Positions 7,919 to 17,139 of a stretch of 64,000 nucleotides of DNA are shown one piece after another. This stretch comes from Chitinophaga cymbidii (GTDB lineage: Bacteria; Bacteroidota; Bacteroidia; Chitinophagales; Chitinophagaceae). Within the stretch, counting starts at the first letter, position 1. Each line of letters starts with the position of its first letter. The stretch spans positions 1,612,001-1,676,000 of the forward strand of contig NZ_BKAU01000001.1 in assembly GCF_007992715.1 (NCBI RefSeq). Reading direction: 5' to 3'. The notes below the pieces were generated by a model. The model did no database searches and was not told the origin of the DNA. It saw only the letters and a list, made by a program, of their open reading frames with translations. A program made the position numbers and the translations under genes.

Positions 7919-10900
7919 TTAAAGTGTCCTTTTCACTTCCACTTCTTCGAAGCCTTCCACGATGTCGCCTACTTTCAGATCGCTGTAGTTCTTGATGCTC
8001 AGGCCGCATTCCATGCCGGAAACTACTTCCTTCACGTCATCTTTATAGCGCTTCAGCGACTGCAGTTCCCCGGTGTACACCACGATACCGTCGCGAACGA
8101 GGTTCACGCGCGTATTGCGGTTGAGCTTTCCGTCCAGCACATAGCAACCGGCTACGGTCACTTTGTCGAACTTGTAAGTCTCGCGGATCTCCACGTTGGC
8201 CACCACTTTCTTCTCGATCTTCGGTTCGAGCATGCCTTCCATGGCGCTCTTCAGCTCGTCGATCGCGTCGTAGATGATGGAGTAGGTGCGGATCTCGATG
8301 TTCTCTTTCTCCGCCAGCCTGGCCGCGTTCATGGAAGGGCGTACCTGGAAGCCGATGATCAGTGCGTCGGAGGCGGTTGCCAACAGTACGTCTGATTCGG
8401 TGATCTGGCCTACGCCTTTCAGCACCACGCTCACTACGATCTCTTCTGTGGAGAGCTTTTGCAGGGAGTCGCTCAATGCTTCCACGGAGCCGTCCACGTC
8501 GCCTTTGATGATGAGGTTCAGCTGCTTGAAGTTGCCGAGTGCAAGACGGCGTCCGATCTCGTCCAGCGTAATGTGTTTCTTGGTACGGATGCCTTGCTCC
8601 CGCACGATCTGCGCCCTGCGGTTGGCGATGTCTTTTGCTTCGGACTCATCTTCATACATCCTGAATTTCTCACCCGCCTGCGGCGCGCCGTTCAGGCCGA
8701 GCAGCTGTACCGGCGCGGAAGGCCCTGCCTTTTCCACCCGCTGGCCGCGTTCGTTGAACATGGCTTTGATCTTGCCGAAGTGGGAGCCGGATACGATGGT
8801 ATCTCCCTGGGAAAGGGTACCGTTCTGTACCAGTACGGTCGTAACGTAACCGCGTCCTTTATCGAGCGTGGCTTCGATCACCGAGCCTGTCGCTTCGCGG
8901 TCAGGATTGGCTTTCAGTTCCAGCAGCTCTGCTTCGAGGAGTATCTTTTCGAGTAAAACGTCTATGTTCAGGCCGCTTTTGGCGGAGATCTCCTGGCTTT
9001 GGTATTTACCGCCCCAGTCTTCCACGAGGAGGTTCATGCCGGCCAGCTGTTCCTTGATCTTTTCCGGGTTGGCGCCATCCTTGTCGATCTTGTTGATCGC
9101 AAACACCATCGGCAGGCCTGCGGCCTGTGAGTGGGAGATGGCTTCACGGGTCTGCGGCATGATGGCGTCGTCCGCTGCCACCACGATCACGGCGATGTCT
9201 GCCACCTTGGCGCCGCGGGCACGCATCGCGGTAAACGCTTCGTGACCGGGGGTATCGAGGAAAGTGAGTTTCTTGCCGCTGGCAGTGGTCACCTGGTATG
9301 CACCGATGTGCTGGGTGATGCCGCCGGCTTCGCCGGCTACCACGTTGGCGCTGCGGATGTAGTCGAGCAAAGAGGTCTTACCGTGGTCAACGTGACCCAT
9401 GATGGTCACGATCGGCGCGCGCGGCAGCATATCTTCCGGATCATCTACAATTTCTTCTTCATCATCCTCTGTTGCATCGTCTATGCCGATAAATTCCACT
9501 TCGTAACCAAATTCGCCGGCTACCAGCTCAATTACTTCCGCATCGAGGCGCTGGTTGATGGATACCATGATCCCCAGGCCCATACATTTCGAGATCACTT
9601 CGGCAAAGCTCACGTCCATCAGGTTGGCGAGCTCGCTCACGGAAACGAATTCCGTTACCTGGAGCTTGTTGCCGTCCGCGCTGCCCTGTGCTTCGCGTTC
9701 CGCCATTTCGTTCCGCTTGTCGCGGCGGCGGCTGGCCTTGGTGCTGCGGCCGCGTGAGCCTCCGCCCAGCTTGGCCATTGTTTCCTTGATCTTGTTCTGT
9801 ATCTCGTTCTTGTCGATTTCCTTGTCGTCTGTCCTGCGTGGGGCGCCTTGTCCGAATCCGCCGCCGGGACGCTGGTCACGGCGCTGATGGGGACGGCTGG
9901 GTCCGCCGCCGGGGCCACGGTTGCCGTGCTGGCCGCCACCGGGACCTCTGTTACCACCGGGACCACGGTTGCCGCCTTGCTGGCCGCCGCCGGGGCCGCG
10001 GTTACCACCCGGTCCACCGGGACCGCGTTGATGTCCGCCACCGGGGCCGCGGTTGTCGCCGCGTGCGGCTACGCCGCCCTGTCCGCCTTCCTTGGCGAAT
10101 TCGCCTGGCTTGATGGGCTCCGGTTTCTTTTCTATGACGATGCGCTTGCGTTTGCGCTTTTCTTCTTTATTGAAGTTTTTGTTATCCCGGCGATCCTGCT
10201 GCACCGGCAGGTCAATCTTTCCGATAACCTTGGGGCCAGAGAGCTTGGTGGCCTGGATATTTTCGATCACGGCGTTGCTGTTGTCTTCTCCTGATTCGTC
10301 TGATGGTTTTGCTGCGTCTGCCGGCGCTGCTTCGGGTTCCGCAGCCTGGGCGGCAGGTTTTGCTTCTTTGGGAGGCTTTGCTTCTTTTGCTTCCTTCGCA
10401 GGAGGAACAGCTTCCGGCGCCTGGGGTTCTTCTGCCTTGGCGGCCGGTTTTTCCGCCTTCACTTCCTGTTGCGGAGCGGGCTCTTTTGCAGGAGGCGTTT
10501 CTTTTTCCGCTACCGGAGCGGGTTCCTGCGCTTTGGGTGCAGGTTTTTCTTCCGGTTCCGCTTTTTTGGCGGCGGATTTTTTGGAGCGGTTAGCGGTATT
10601 CAGCGCTTCCAGGTCGATGGTGCCCATTACTTTGGGGCCATTGATCCGGGGAGATTCAGGTTTTGCGGGCTCTTCCGTTTTGGCGGGGGCCGGAGGTTCC
10701 TTCTTTGCTTCAGGCTGCGGAGCAGGTTCCGGCGCTGGTTCAGGCTTTGCTTCCTGTACCGGCTCGGGTTTCGGCCTGGGCGTGGGTTCAGGCTTAGGCT
10801 CCTGTTTGGCTACCGGCGGTTGCGGAGCCGCTTTGGGAGCTTCCGGTTCTGGTTCCTGTTTGACGGGCGCTTCTTCTTTCTTCTTTGCAGCGGCGGCGGC

Positions 10901-11209
10901 ATCTGCCTCTTCTTTTTCCTTCTTTTTGGCTGCCAGCTCTGCTTCTTCCTTTTCTTTCTTCTTGGCCGCATCCAACACGGTACCCTTCGGCAAAGCTATC
11001 TGATCGCTTTTCCTTTTATTTGCCTTGTCTTGCTGGAACTCATTCTGCAAGGAGCTGTACATCTGGGCTGTGAGTTTGGCGTTGGGAGACCCGAAACCGT
11101 CCATATCGAAGCCCTTATTGGTCAGGAAATCGATGAGCGTTTCCTTTCCAATATTGAATTCCTTGGCCGCAGCCAGCAATCGCGGTGTGTTGTTTGTTAC
11201 TTCAGGCAT
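7919..11209 (-). CDS. infB: Translation initiation factor IF-2
   Basis: GTPase that places initiator tRNA on the ribosome. From the ATG at 11209 it has 1096 residues. The order is: IF2_N helical domain ([19 protein letters not shown]); a roughly 350-residue low-complexity linker rich in Lys, Glu, Pro and Ala; a Gly/Pro/Arg/Asn-rich repeat stretch; then the G domain with [14 protein letters not shown] (P loop), DTPGHEAF (G3) and NKID (G4); then domains II-IV. The long linker explains the size relative to E. coli IF-2 (890 residues). An in-frame ATG at 11269 would add 20 basic residues, and I judge it less likely. Third gene of the operon after nusA. Confidence 0.95.
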   Translation of the reverse strand: MPEVTNNTPRLLAAAKEFNIGKETLIDFLTNKGFDMDGFGSPNAKLTAQMYSSLQNEFQQDKANKRKSDQIALPKGTVLDAAKKKEKEEAELAAKKKEKEEADAAAAAKKKEEAPVKQEPEPEAPKAAPQPPVAKQEPKPEPTPRPKPEPVQEAKPEPAPEPAPQPEAKKEPPAPAKTEEPAKPESPRINGPKVMGTIDLEALNTANRSKKSAAKKAEPEEKPAPKAQEPAPVAEKETPPAKEPAPQQEVKAEKPAAKAEEPQAPEAVPPAKEAKEAKPPKEAKPAAQAAEPEAAPADAAKPSDESGEDNSNAVIENIQATKLSGPKVIGKIDLPVQQDRRDNKNFNKEEKRKRKRIVIEKKPEPIKPGEFAKEGGQGGVAARGDNRGPGGGHQRGPGGPGGNRGPGGGQQGGNRGPGGNRGPGGGQHGNRGPGGGPSRPHQRRDQRPGGGFGQGAPRRTDDKEIDKNEIQNKIKETMAKLGGGSRGRSTKASRRRDKRNEMAEREAQGSADGNKLQVTEFVSVSELANLMDVSFAEVISKCMGLGIMVSINQRLDAEVIELVAGEFGYEVEFIGIDDATEDDEEEIVDDPEDMLPRAPIVTIMGHVDHGKTSLLDYIRSANVVAGEAGGITQHIGAYQVTTASGKKLTFLDTPGHEAFTAMRARGAKVADIAVIVVAADDAIMPQTREAISHSQAAGLPMVFAINKIDKDGANPEKIKEQLAGMNLLVEDWGGKYQSQEISAKSGLNIDVLLEKILLEAELLELKANPDREATGSVIEATLDKGRGYVTTVLVQNGTLSQGDTIVSGSHFGKIKAMFNERGQRVEKAGPSAPVQLLGLNGAPQAGEKFRMYEDESEAKDIANRRAQIVREQGIRTKKHITLDEIGRRLALGNFKQLNLIIKGDVDGSVEALSDSLQKLSTEEIVVSVVLKGVGQITESDVLLATASDALIIGFQVRPSMNAARLAEKENIEIRTYSIIYDAIDELKSAMEGMLEPKIEKKVVANVEIRETYKFDKVTVAGCYVLDGKLNRNTRVNLVRDGIVVYTGELQSLKRYKDDVKEVVSGMECGLSIKNYSDLKVGDIVEGFEEVEVKRTL

Positions 11210-11301
11210 ATCGTATTCTCGTCCTTCCCGTTTAATCCCCACCAGCCGGCGGAGCAATTCTTTTAACATTTAACAATAACTCAAAATATCTCTGCAATCA
11301 A

Positions 11302-11339
11302 AAAAGCCTACCCCATGGGAAGGTGTAGCGGCCGGCTTA
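11302..11339 (-). terminator. Possible attenuating hairpin between nusA and infB
   Basis: Just after the nusA stop, the minus strand carries CTAC paired with GTAG around a self-complementary CCCATGGG, with outer AAGC/GCTT pairing interrupted by a bulge, then six T residues. It looks like a weak intrinsic terminator inside the operon that could lower infB expression. Confidence 0.4.
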
Positions 11340-11340
11340 T

Positions 11341-12588
11341 TTATTCCTTTTCAAATTCTTCCTGCAGGATCCTTCTCACCTCATGTACGGTCTCCTCTTC
11401 GAGGTCGGAGCGGCGTACAAGCTCTTCCGGAGTCAGATCCAGCACACTGCGGGCCGTATCGCAACCGATGCGCTTCAGCTCGTCTATCACCCACGCTTCG
11501 ATCTCGTCTGCAAATTCTTCCAGATCGATATCGAACTCTGTTTGTTCCTGTTCTTCGTCGCGGAACACGTCTATTTCGTATCCCGTCAATTCGCAGGCCA
11601 GTTTTATATTCACACCTTTTTTACCGATGGCCAGTGATACCTGGTCAGGTTTCAGGTAAACGGAGGTGTATTTGTTCTCGTTATCCACGTCCATACGGCT
11701 GATCCTCGCGGGTGTAAGCGCGCGCTGGATAAGCAGTTGTATGTTGGCGGTATAGTTGATAATGTCGATGTTCTCGTTGCGGAGCTCGCGCACGATGCCG
11801 TGAATGCGGCTTCCTTTCATCCCTACGCAGGCGCCTACCGGATCGATGCGGTCGTCATAAGACTCTACGGCCACTTTGGCCCTTTCGCCCGGTTCACGGA
11901 CGATCTTTTTGATCACGATCAGGCCGTCGAAGATCTCCGGCACCTCAATTTCAAGGAGCTTCGCCAGGAAGGAAGGATGGGTTCTGGAGAGAATGATCAG
12001 CGGAGCGTTGTTTTTCATCTCCACTTTTTTCACCACAGCCCGCACATTTTCCCCTTTTTTGAAATAATCGGTAGGAATCTGCTCGGATTTAGGCAATATT
12101 AGTTCATTCCCTTCATCATCCAATAATAAAACTTCCTTTTTCCATACCTGGTATACTTCGCCGGTCACGATCTCGCCTACACGGTCGCCATACTTTTTCA
12201 CCAGGATGTTCTTTTTCAGGTCGCCGATACGCGCTGTGAGCGTTTGTTTGGCGGCGAGGATGGCCCTGCGCCCGAAATCCATGATCTCCACCTCTTCATA
12301 CAGGTCTTCCCCCACCTGGTAGTCGGGTTCCACCAGGATAGCTTCGGAATATGCGATCTGGGCGTTCTCGTCTTCCACGGTGCCGTCTTCCACGATGGTG
12401 CGGCGGCGGAGGATCTCAAGGTCGCCTTTCTCGGTATTTACAATCACGTCAAAGTTCTCATCTGAGCCATATTTCTTACGCAGGAGCGTCTTGAACACAT
12501 CTTCCAACACCTTCATCAGGGTAGGGCGGTCTATGTTTTCCGCCTCCTTAAACTCGGTGAATGACTCAATCAGGTTAATACTAGCCAT
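11341..12588 (-). CDS. nusA: Transcription termination/antitermination factor NusA
   Basis: RNA polymerase-binding protein controlling pausing, termination and antitermination. The 415 residues start with the NusA N-terminal domain (INLIESFTEFKEAENID). They continue through an S1 domain (about 130-200, GEIVTGEVYQVWKKE) and two KH domains (RIDPVGACVGMKGSRI and SLAIGKKGVNIKLACELTG). A short acidic helical C-terminus (LTPEELVRRSDLEEETV) follows. It lacks a long E. coli-type repeat tail, as is normal outside proteobacteria. It lies 16 bases downstream of rimP. Confidence 0.95.
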   Translation of the reverse strand: MASINLIESFTEFKEAENIDRPTLMKVLEDVFKTLLRKKYGSDENFDVIVNTEKGDLEILRRRTIVEDGTVEDENAQIAYSEAILVEPDYQVGEDLYEEVEIMDFGRRAILAAKQTLTARIGDLKKNILVKKYGDRVGEIVTGEVYQVWKKEVLLLDDEGNELILPKSEQIPTDYFKKGENVRAVVKKVEMKNNAPLIILSRTHPSFLAKLLEIEVPEIFDGLIVIKKIVREPGERAKVAVESYDDRIDPVGACVGMKGSRIHGIVRELRNENIDIINYTANIQLLIQRALTPARISRMDVDNENKYTSVYLKPDQVSLAIGKKGVNIKLACELTGYEIDVFRDEEQEQTEFDIDLEEFADEIEAWVIDELKRIGCDTARSVLDLTPEELVRRSDLEEETVHEVRRILQEEFEKE

Positions 12589-12604
12589 GTTCTTTTATTA
12601 TTGT

Positions 12605-13069
12605 TTAAAACACGATGCACACCTTTGTGTGCTTTATTTCAGGTAAATTGATGTTTGTCTGTTTCAGTTCCTTTTTCTTGCCCACGGTTTCTTCCAGCAC
12701 CATTTCATTGTCGTCGATGCGCAGGAGCTTCCCTTCCACCACGGAGCCGTCCAGCTTCGTCACCTCCACTTTCCGGCCGATGTTCTTGATGAACTGCCGG
12801 TGTGTTTTCAGGGGCTCGTCCAGCCCCGGAGAAGAAACCTCAAGGGAAAAATCGCCGTCTGGGAACAGTGCCGCGGCTTCCAGTTGCGGGTACAACTGGC
12901 GGTTGAAAGCAACCAGTTTGTCGATCGATGCGCCATTGTCCGCATCCAGATATATCTTAACGTTGTTGGTAGGTTTTATCCGGATATCTACCAGAAAATA
13001 TTCCGGTTTGTCCGCCAGCAGCGCTTCTACCATTTCCCGGATGGGTACTATCACTTGTTCGTTTGCCAT
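12605..13069 (-). CDS. rimP: Ribosome maturation factor RimP
   Basis: Needed for 30S subunit assembly. From the ATG at 13069 (MANEQVIVPIREMVEALL) the protein has 154 residues, the normal RimP size. The FSLEVSSPGLDEPLKTHRQF segment is the family hallmark joining the two domains, and the C-terminal Sm-like domain contains KVEVTKLDGSVVEGKLL. A 23-residue upstream extension is possible but overlaps a leader hairpin and has no family resemblance. First gene of the rimP-nusA-infB operon. Confidence 0.93.
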   Translation of the reverse strand: MANEQVIVPIREMVEALLADKPEYFLVDIRIKPTNNVKIYLDADNGASIDKLVAFNRQLYPQLEAAALFPDGDFSLEVSSPGLDEPLKTHRQFIKNIGRKVEVTKLDGSVVEGKLLRIDDNEMVLEETVGKKKELKQTNINLPEIKHTKVCIVF

Positions 13070-13080
13070 ACAAAATAGAA

Positions 13081-13105
13081 GAAGGGGACAACGCGCGTCC
13101 CCTTC
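13081..13105 (-). promoter_or_regulatory. Leader hairpin upstream of rimP
   Basis: A perfect 9-bp stem, GAAGGGGAC paired with GTCCCCTTC with a 7-base loop, lies 11 bases before the rimP ATG. It is followed on the minus strand by TTCTATTTT, so it resembles an attenuator for the whole rimP-nusA-infB operon. Confidence 0.55.
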
Positions 13106-13126
13106 ATTTGAATCATTTTTCCTGTA

Positions 13127-13134
13127 CAAAATTA
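13127..13134 (-). promoter_or_regulatory. Candidate -7 box for rimP-nusA-infB
   Basis: The minus strand reads TAATTTTG, an exact TAnnTTTG match, with TTG 16 bases further upstream (13153-13151). A start about seven bases on would place the leader hairpin within the transcript. Confidence 0.5.
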
Positions 13135-13259
13135 GCATTTATTTTTATTCCAAGAAAGTATTTCTTCTAAATATAACACTGATTACAAGGGAATTTCTAC
13201 ACATGTTATTTATTCATCATCCAATATCAAAAACCCGGCAGATTGCTTATATTGTAACC

Positions 13260-13568
13260 ATGATGCAGCGCGCCGTTTCCAGGATACCGTTAGAGCTGAT
13301 CGTATGGACCACCGGGCTGATCTATCTCGCCCTCATCGATCCGCACGGCGCGGTGCCGCAGTTCTGTGTTTACAAGCTTGCCGGCTTTTCCGGCTGCCCG
13401 GGCTGCGGCCTCGGCAGCGCCGTCAGCCACCTGTTGCACGGGGAATTGCAGGCGTCCTGGGAAAGCCATCCGCTTGGCGGGCTGGCGCTGGCAGCGCTGG
13501 TATTGCGGATATTGCAGCTATTAAGACAACAATTTGCTACATTCAAGCCTGAAAAAAAACCTGTATGA
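13260..13568 (+). CDS. DUF2752 small membrane protein
   Basis: A 102-residue membrane protein with a cysteine-containing CPGCGLGSAVSHLLHGE motif, the hallmark of DUF2752, between two hydrophobic segments (about 10-28 and 70-88). The function is unknown; the two Cys in CPGC may bind a metal or form a disulfide. An ATG at 13203 is an alternative start; 13260 is chosen because the hydrophobic segment then follows closely and TATATTG, a near -7 box, lies just upstream. The stop overlaps the start of the TM2-domain gene (ATGA), so the two are translationally coupled. Confidence 0.75.
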   Translation: MMQRAVSRIPLELIVWTTGLIYLALIDPHGAVPQFCVYKLAGFSGCPGCGLGSAVSHLLHGELQASWESHPLGGLALAALVLRILQLLRQQFATFKPEKKPV

Positions 13569-13918
13569 ACGACTTTTATTTTGCCATGTTGCCGGGAATA
13601 GATCATGAAGAAATGATCTGGCTGGAGGAGCTGACAAAAAAATATGATCCTGATACCCGTCAACGCTTCCTGATCCTGTACCAGGGCAAAAGAAAAGACC
13701 CCCAGACCATCCTCATCACCTGCCTGCTCGGTTTCGCGGGCGTGAATGGCGTGCACCGCTTTCTGATGGACCAGATACTGATGGGCATCCTGTTCCTTTT
13801 CACGGCGGGGTTCTGCCTCATCGGCACGATCATCGATGCGATCAACTACCGCAAGCTGACCTGGGAGCACAACAAGCAGATCTCGATGGAGATCGCGTCG
13901 ATGCTGGGAAGGTATTGA
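13565..13918 (+). CDS. TM2 domain-containing protein
   Basis: A 117-residue protein. After ~45 polar residues (ELTKKYDPDTRQRFL), a TM2 domain follows with two membrane helices at about 50-66 and 73-93, joined by the typical short turn GVNGVHRFLMDQ. The C-terminal 20 residues are polar. TM2 proteins have no settled biochemical role. It overlaps the upstream DUF2752 gene by four bases; the pairing suggests a joint membrane function, which is inference. Confidence 0.8.
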   Translation: MNDFYFAMLPGIDHEEMIWLEELTKKYDPDTRQRFLILYQGKRKDPQTILITCLLGFAGVNGVHRFLMDQILMGILFLFTAGFCLIGTIIDAINYRKLTWEHNKQISMEIASMLGRY

Positions 13919-14005
13919 TTTTCCATGTGCCGCCTCATTTCCGGAAGCGCTGCGCCTGATCGTTAAAGAAATCCTAAAATGGTCGCTTAAAAAAGGCGTA
14001 ACCGC

Positions 14006-14013
14006 TATCTTTG
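14006..14013 (+). promoter_or_regulatory. Candidate -7 box for the DUF4834 gene
   Basis: TATCTTTG is an exact TAnnTTTG match ending seven bases before the ATG at 14021, implying a very short or absent 5' leader. No good -33 box was found at the expected distance. Confidence 0.5.
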
Positions 14014-14020
14014 TGCGGAT

Positions 14021-14269
14021 ATGACACTTTTAAAGCTACTTCTCTACATCTTCATAGGCTGGATACTTTACAAACTGGTATTTGATTTCATCATTCCCGT
14101 TTATAATTCTACGAAGCATGTGCGCCGCCAGATGCGGGATATGCAGCAGCATTTGCGTGATCAGTATCAGCAGCAGCAACAACAGAACCAGCCTCCCCCT
14201 CCTCCGCAGAAAGAGCCCGCAAAGCAGCGGGACAAGGGAGATTACCTCGATTTTGAAGAGATCAAATAG
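14021..14269 (+). CDS. DUF4834 family membrane-anchored protein
   Basis: An 82-residue protein with one N-terminal membrane helix (about 4-28, LLKLLLYIFIGWILYKLVF). It then has a basic coiled segment (HVRRQMRDMQQHLRDQ), a run of Gln and Pro, and the conserved ending DYLDFEEIK. This layout is that of DUF4834, a Bacteroidota-specific family of unknown function. The polar part is expected to lie in the cytoplasm. Its 3' end meets the convergent HAD gene within four bases. Confidence 0.75.
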   Translation: MTLLKLLLYIFIGWILYKLVFDFIIPVYNSTKHVRRQMRDMQQHLRDQYQQQQQQNQPPPPPQKEPAKQRDKGDYLDFEEIK

Positions 14270-14272
14270 TAT

Positions 14273-14893
14273 TTATTCCGGCCGGAAAATATCCAGGATG
14301 GTTTTTGGCGGCTGCAGGTGAATGGCCTGTATGCCCAGTGCCCGCGCCGCTTCCACGTTGGGGAGCGTGTCGTCTATGAACAGGGTTTGTTCAGGTTGCA
14401 GGCTATTTTCATCCAGGATGATCTGGTAGGCTTCTTTCTCCGGTTTCCGGTAACCGATCTGGTGGGAATAATAACTTTTATCGAAAAACACGTCCAGCGA
14501 AGGAATGCCGCGGGTCTTTTCCAGGATGGCATTGAATGCCGCCAGGTGAATGGCGTTGGTATTGCTGAGCAGGTAGAGATCGTAATGCTGACGTAATTGC
14601 TGCAATAGCTGCAGGCGCGCCACCGGGAAATCGAGCAGCATGGCGTTCCAGGCCCCGATGACCGCCTCCGGCCCGGCCGTTTCCGGCAGGTAGGGCTTCA
14701 TGGCCTGCACGAAGGCATCGTTCTCCACGCGGCCGGTTTCCAGGTCTTCAAAGAGCGGGTTGGCGTTGAACTGGGAGTACAGTTCGGAGAAGTTTTTTAC
14801 CCCGAGGTCTGTAAATGCTTTTTCCGTCAGTTTATAATCGATATTAAGAATGACGCCGCCGAGGTCGAAAATAATGTGTTTGATTCCTTGCAT
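14273..14893 (-). CDS. HAD superfamily hydrolase (subfamily IA)
   Basis: A 206-residue cytoplasmic phosphatase-like protein. Motif I is IIFDLGGVILNID (the second catalytic Asp is replaced by Gly, common in the epoxide-hydrolase-like branch), motif II is YLLSNTNAIH, the motif III lysine is in GYRKPEKEAY, and motif IV is LFIDDTLPNVEAA. The helical cap lies between residues 15 and 85. The substrate is not predictable. The start at 14893 is supported by an exact -7 box ending seven bases upstream, which excludes the ATG at 14920. Confidence 0.85.
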   Translation of the reverse strand: MQGIKHIIFDLGGVILNIDYKLTEKAFTDLGVKNFSELYSQFNANPLFEDLETGRVENDAFVQAMKPYLPETAGPEAVIGAWNAMLLDFPVARLQLLQQLRQHYDLYLLSNTNAIHLAAFNAILEKTRGIPSLDVFFDKSYYSHQIGYRKPEKEAYQIILDENSLQPEQTLFIDDTLPNVEAARALGIQAIHLQPPKTILDIFRPE

Positions 14894-14900
14894 GGTGACG

Positions 14901-14908
14901 CAAAGGTA
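14901..14908 (-). promoter_or_regulatory. Candidate -7 box for the HAD hydrolase
   Basis: The minus strand reads TACCTTTG, an exact TAnnTTTG match, ending seven bases before the ATG at 14893. Confidence 0.5.
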
Positions 14909-14952
14909 CGGCCGGAGCACAAAAATTTCTGGCGGATTGCAGAAAAAATATT

Positions 14953-14960
14953 TACTTTTG
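14953..14960 (+). promoter_or_regulatory. Candidate -7 box for the tRNA gene
   Basis: TACTTTTG matches TAnnTTTG. It lies 56 bases before the tRNA, and the intervening leader contains a CCCCC/GGGGG hairpin with loop GGAAA. A second, imperfect box (TATATTTTG) lies closer to the tRNA. Confidence 0.4.
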
Positions 14961-15016
14961 CCGTCCCCCGGAAAGGGGGCCCAATAAAGTTTATCTATAT
15001 TTTGTCCGCAAGGACG

Positions 15017-15090
15017 GGTCCTATAGCTCAGTTGGTTAGAGCATCTGACTCATAATCAGAGGGTCACAGGTTCAAGCCCTGTTGGGACCA
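15017..15090 (+). tRNA. tRNA-Met (anticodon CAT)
   Basis: A 74-nt cloverleaf: acceptor GGTCCTA/TGGGACC with discriminator A, anticodon stem TCTGA/TCAGA with loop CTCATAA (anticodon CAT at 15051-15053), and T arm ACAGG-TTCAAGC-CCTGT. CCA is not encoded. The first pair is G-C and the anticodon stem lacks the three G-C pairs of initiator tRNA, so it is not fMet. It resembles elongator tRNA-Met; the lysidine-modified tRNA-Ile2 also has anticodon CAT and cannot be fully excluded. Confidence 0.95.
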
Positions 15091-15097
15091 CAAGGAG

Positions 15098-15129
15098 AAA
15101 GCCTTACCAGTTCAAGCTGGTAAGGCTTT
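15098..15129 (+). terminator. Terminator after the tRNA (bidirectional)
   Basis: A perfect 13-bp stem, AAAGCCTTACCAG paired with CTGGTAAGGCTTT, with loop TTCAAG, followed by further T residues. It starts eight bases after the tRNA and ends 12 bases before the convergent cstA stop, so it can serve both. Confidence 0.9.
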
Positions 15130-15140
15130 TTTGATTTTGC

Positions 15141-16982
15141 CTATCTTTCAATCTGCTCCTTGACAGTATCCCCGTAAAAATCAATTTCAGCGCCGTTAAT
15201 GTTCATCAACTTGTACCACCTTCTGAAGGCACCGATGAACACGATCAGCATCAGCACCATGGCCAGAAAGGCCAATGTGGCCAGCAGGTATTGTGCTGCG
15301 GGCATATATACGTTTTTGATCTGCTCGTAACCCGCCCAAAAGGTGATAAGCGCCATAAATATGCCGGGTATGGCGGAACATAATGCATACTTGCCCCTGT
15401 TCAGCCGGATCAGCATGGTAGTGCAAACGATCAGTCCGCAGGCAGCCAGCAATTGGTTGCTGATACCAAACAGCGGCCAGATGCTGCTAACATTACCGGT
15501 ATATACCAGATAACCCCAGGAAAAAGTAAAAAGCAGACTACTGATAACGATACCCGGTATCCAGTTTTTATTGTTGAATTTCGGCATCACATTACCCAGC
15601 ATTTCCTGCAAAAAGAACCGGCCAACACGTGTGCCTGCATCTATGGCTGTTAGAATAAATACCGCTTCGAACATAATAGCAAAGTTGTACCAGTATGCCA
15701 TTACATCTTCCATAAAAGGTATCTTGTTAAATATGTGGGCCATTCCTACCGCCAGTGAAACCGCACCGCCTGTTCTTCCATGCAGATCAACCCCGATCTT
15801 CTGGCTGAAGTAATCCAGCTCTACCGTATGCAGGCCAGGGTTCTGCGCAATGAAGGCATCATAAGTTTCCTTGGGCGTATTGATAGCGAAGTAATCCCCA
15901 GGCATCAGTGTACAGGCCGCGATCAAAGCCATGAGCGCCACGAAACCCTCGACAAGCATCGCGCCGTATCCTACAAATAGTATCTCCTTTTCATTCGTTA
16001 ACATCTTGGGAGTAGTACCCGTAGCGATCACCGCATGAAAACCCGAGATGGCCCCGCAGGCAATAACGATAAAGATGAAAGGCAAAACCGGCCCTCCGAT
16101 AATGGGTCCCCCGCCATGTATAAACTCCGTAACAGCGGGCATCTGAAGGGTTGGATGTACGAAAATGACGCCAATGGCCAACATCAATATGGTCCCGATC
16201 TTTAAGTAAGTGGATAAATAATCACGGGGCACAAGCAATAGCCATACAGGCAGTATGGATGCAAGAAAACCGTACACAGCAATGGAGATCGAAATGGTTT
16301 CAACACGCCAGCTGAATAAGTCGCTGATCGCTTTTATCTGCATCAGTTCATGACCTCCTATGATCGCAGCTATGAGCAATACCCCTCCGATCACACTCGC
16401 CAGCGTAACACTGTTTTTCCGGTAGCGCATAATGAGTCCCATTATGACAGCGATGGGCATTGTAGCGATAACCGTGAATAACGACCAGGACGCCTCATGC
16501 ATAGCGCTGATGCAGGCCAGAGAAAGCCCCGCCAATGTGAGGATCAGAATAAAAAGGACGGCGAATCCCGCAATGATGCCCGTGCCTTTACCAATCTCCT
16601 TACCAGCTATGGTGGCAAGGCTCTGCCCTTTGTGCCGGACCGATGCGAAAAGCACGATCATATCGTGCACACCGCCTGCCAGCACGCATCCTATTAATAT
16701 CCATAAGGTACCGGGCAAATAGCCAAACTGCGCGGCTAATACAGGTCCTACCAAGGGACCGGCAGCCGCGATGGCCGCGAAATGGTGGCCGAACAGCACG
16801 TTCTTATTGGTAGCCACGTAATCTTTCCCATCCGCAAACTCTATAGCGGGCGTCATATTTTTCGCATTCAGACGAAGTACTTTATTCGCCATAAAAATAC
16901 CGTAAACCCTATATGCTATCGCAAATAGGAGCAAGGACGCAAATACCAGTGTGAGCGCATTCGCGCCATTCAAAAAATCCAT
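15141..16982 (-). CDS. cstA: Carbon starvation protein CstA (peptide/pyruvate transporter family)
   Basis: A 613-residue inner-membrane protein with more than a dozen hydrophobic helices. Family landmarks are the N-terminal region ending FGHHFAAIAAAGPLVGPVLA, then GGVHDMIVLFASVRHKGQSL, AISGFHAVIATGTTPK, and IFNKIPFMEDVMAYWYNF near residue 425. CstA proteins import peptides or pyruvate and are induced on carbon limitation. The length is intermediate between E. coli CstA (701) and shorter homologues. It follows the PUL sulfatase by 157 bases on the same strand, but no clear promoter or terminator was seen between them, so co-transcription is open. Confidence 0.92.
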   Translation of the reverse strand: MDFLNGANALTLVFASLLLFAIAYRVYGIFMANKVLRLNAKNMTPAIEFADGKDYVATNKNVLFGHHFAAIAAAGPLVGPVLAAQFGYLPGTLWILIGCVLAGGVHDMIVLFASVRHKGQSLATIAGKEIGKGTGIIAGFAVLFILILTLAGLSLACISAMHEASWSLFTVIATMPIAVIMGLIMRYRKNSVTLASVIGGVLLIAAIIGGHELMQIKAISDLFSWRVETISISIAVYGFLASILPVWLLLVPRDYLSTYLKIGTILMLAIGVIFVHPTLQMPAVTEFIHGGGPIIGGPVLPFIFIVIACGAISGFHAVIATGTTPKMLTNEKEILFVGYGAMLVEGFVALMALIAACTLMPGDYFAINTPKETYDAFIAQNPGLHTVELDYFSQKIGVDLHGRTGGAVSLAVGMAHIFNKIPFMEDVMAYWYNFAIMFEAVFILTAIDAGTRVGRFFLQEMLGNVMPKFNNKNWIPGIVISSLLFTFSWGYLVYTGNVSSIWPLFGISNQLLAACGLIVCTTMLIRLNRGKYALCSAIPGIFMALITFWAGYEQIKNVYMPAAQYLLATLAFLAMVLMLIVFIGAFRRWYKLMNINGAEIDFYGDTVKEQIER

Positions 16983-17139
16983 TTATCAAACCTGTTTTAG
17001 ACGCATTTAATCCAGGATGCTTAACGCTCTGTCAGTTCTTCACCCGTGGAATCAGACACTAAATGTACCAGTTTCTTTGGAACTCTAATAATCAGCGGCA
17101 CATGCAGCCCCGATTCATACAGGAATCTTTTCCCTCTGC

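Noticed and set aside
9838..10113. Tandem-repeat-like GGNRGPGG units that could be a repeat array
   Set aside because: They encode the Gly/Pro/Asn/Arg linker of IF-2, in frame with the gene; not a separate element.
10053..11003. A long plus-strand open frame rich in Ala, Ser and Gly
   Set aside because: It is the antisense of the low-complexity linker of IF-2; the composition is explained by that repeat.
12615..13202. Extended N-terminus for the DUF2752 gene
   Set aside because: The extension runs antisense through rimP and has no conserved features.
15017..15132. tRNA as a proven integration site
   Set aside because: No integrase gene and no repeat of the tRNA 3' end were found within the window.
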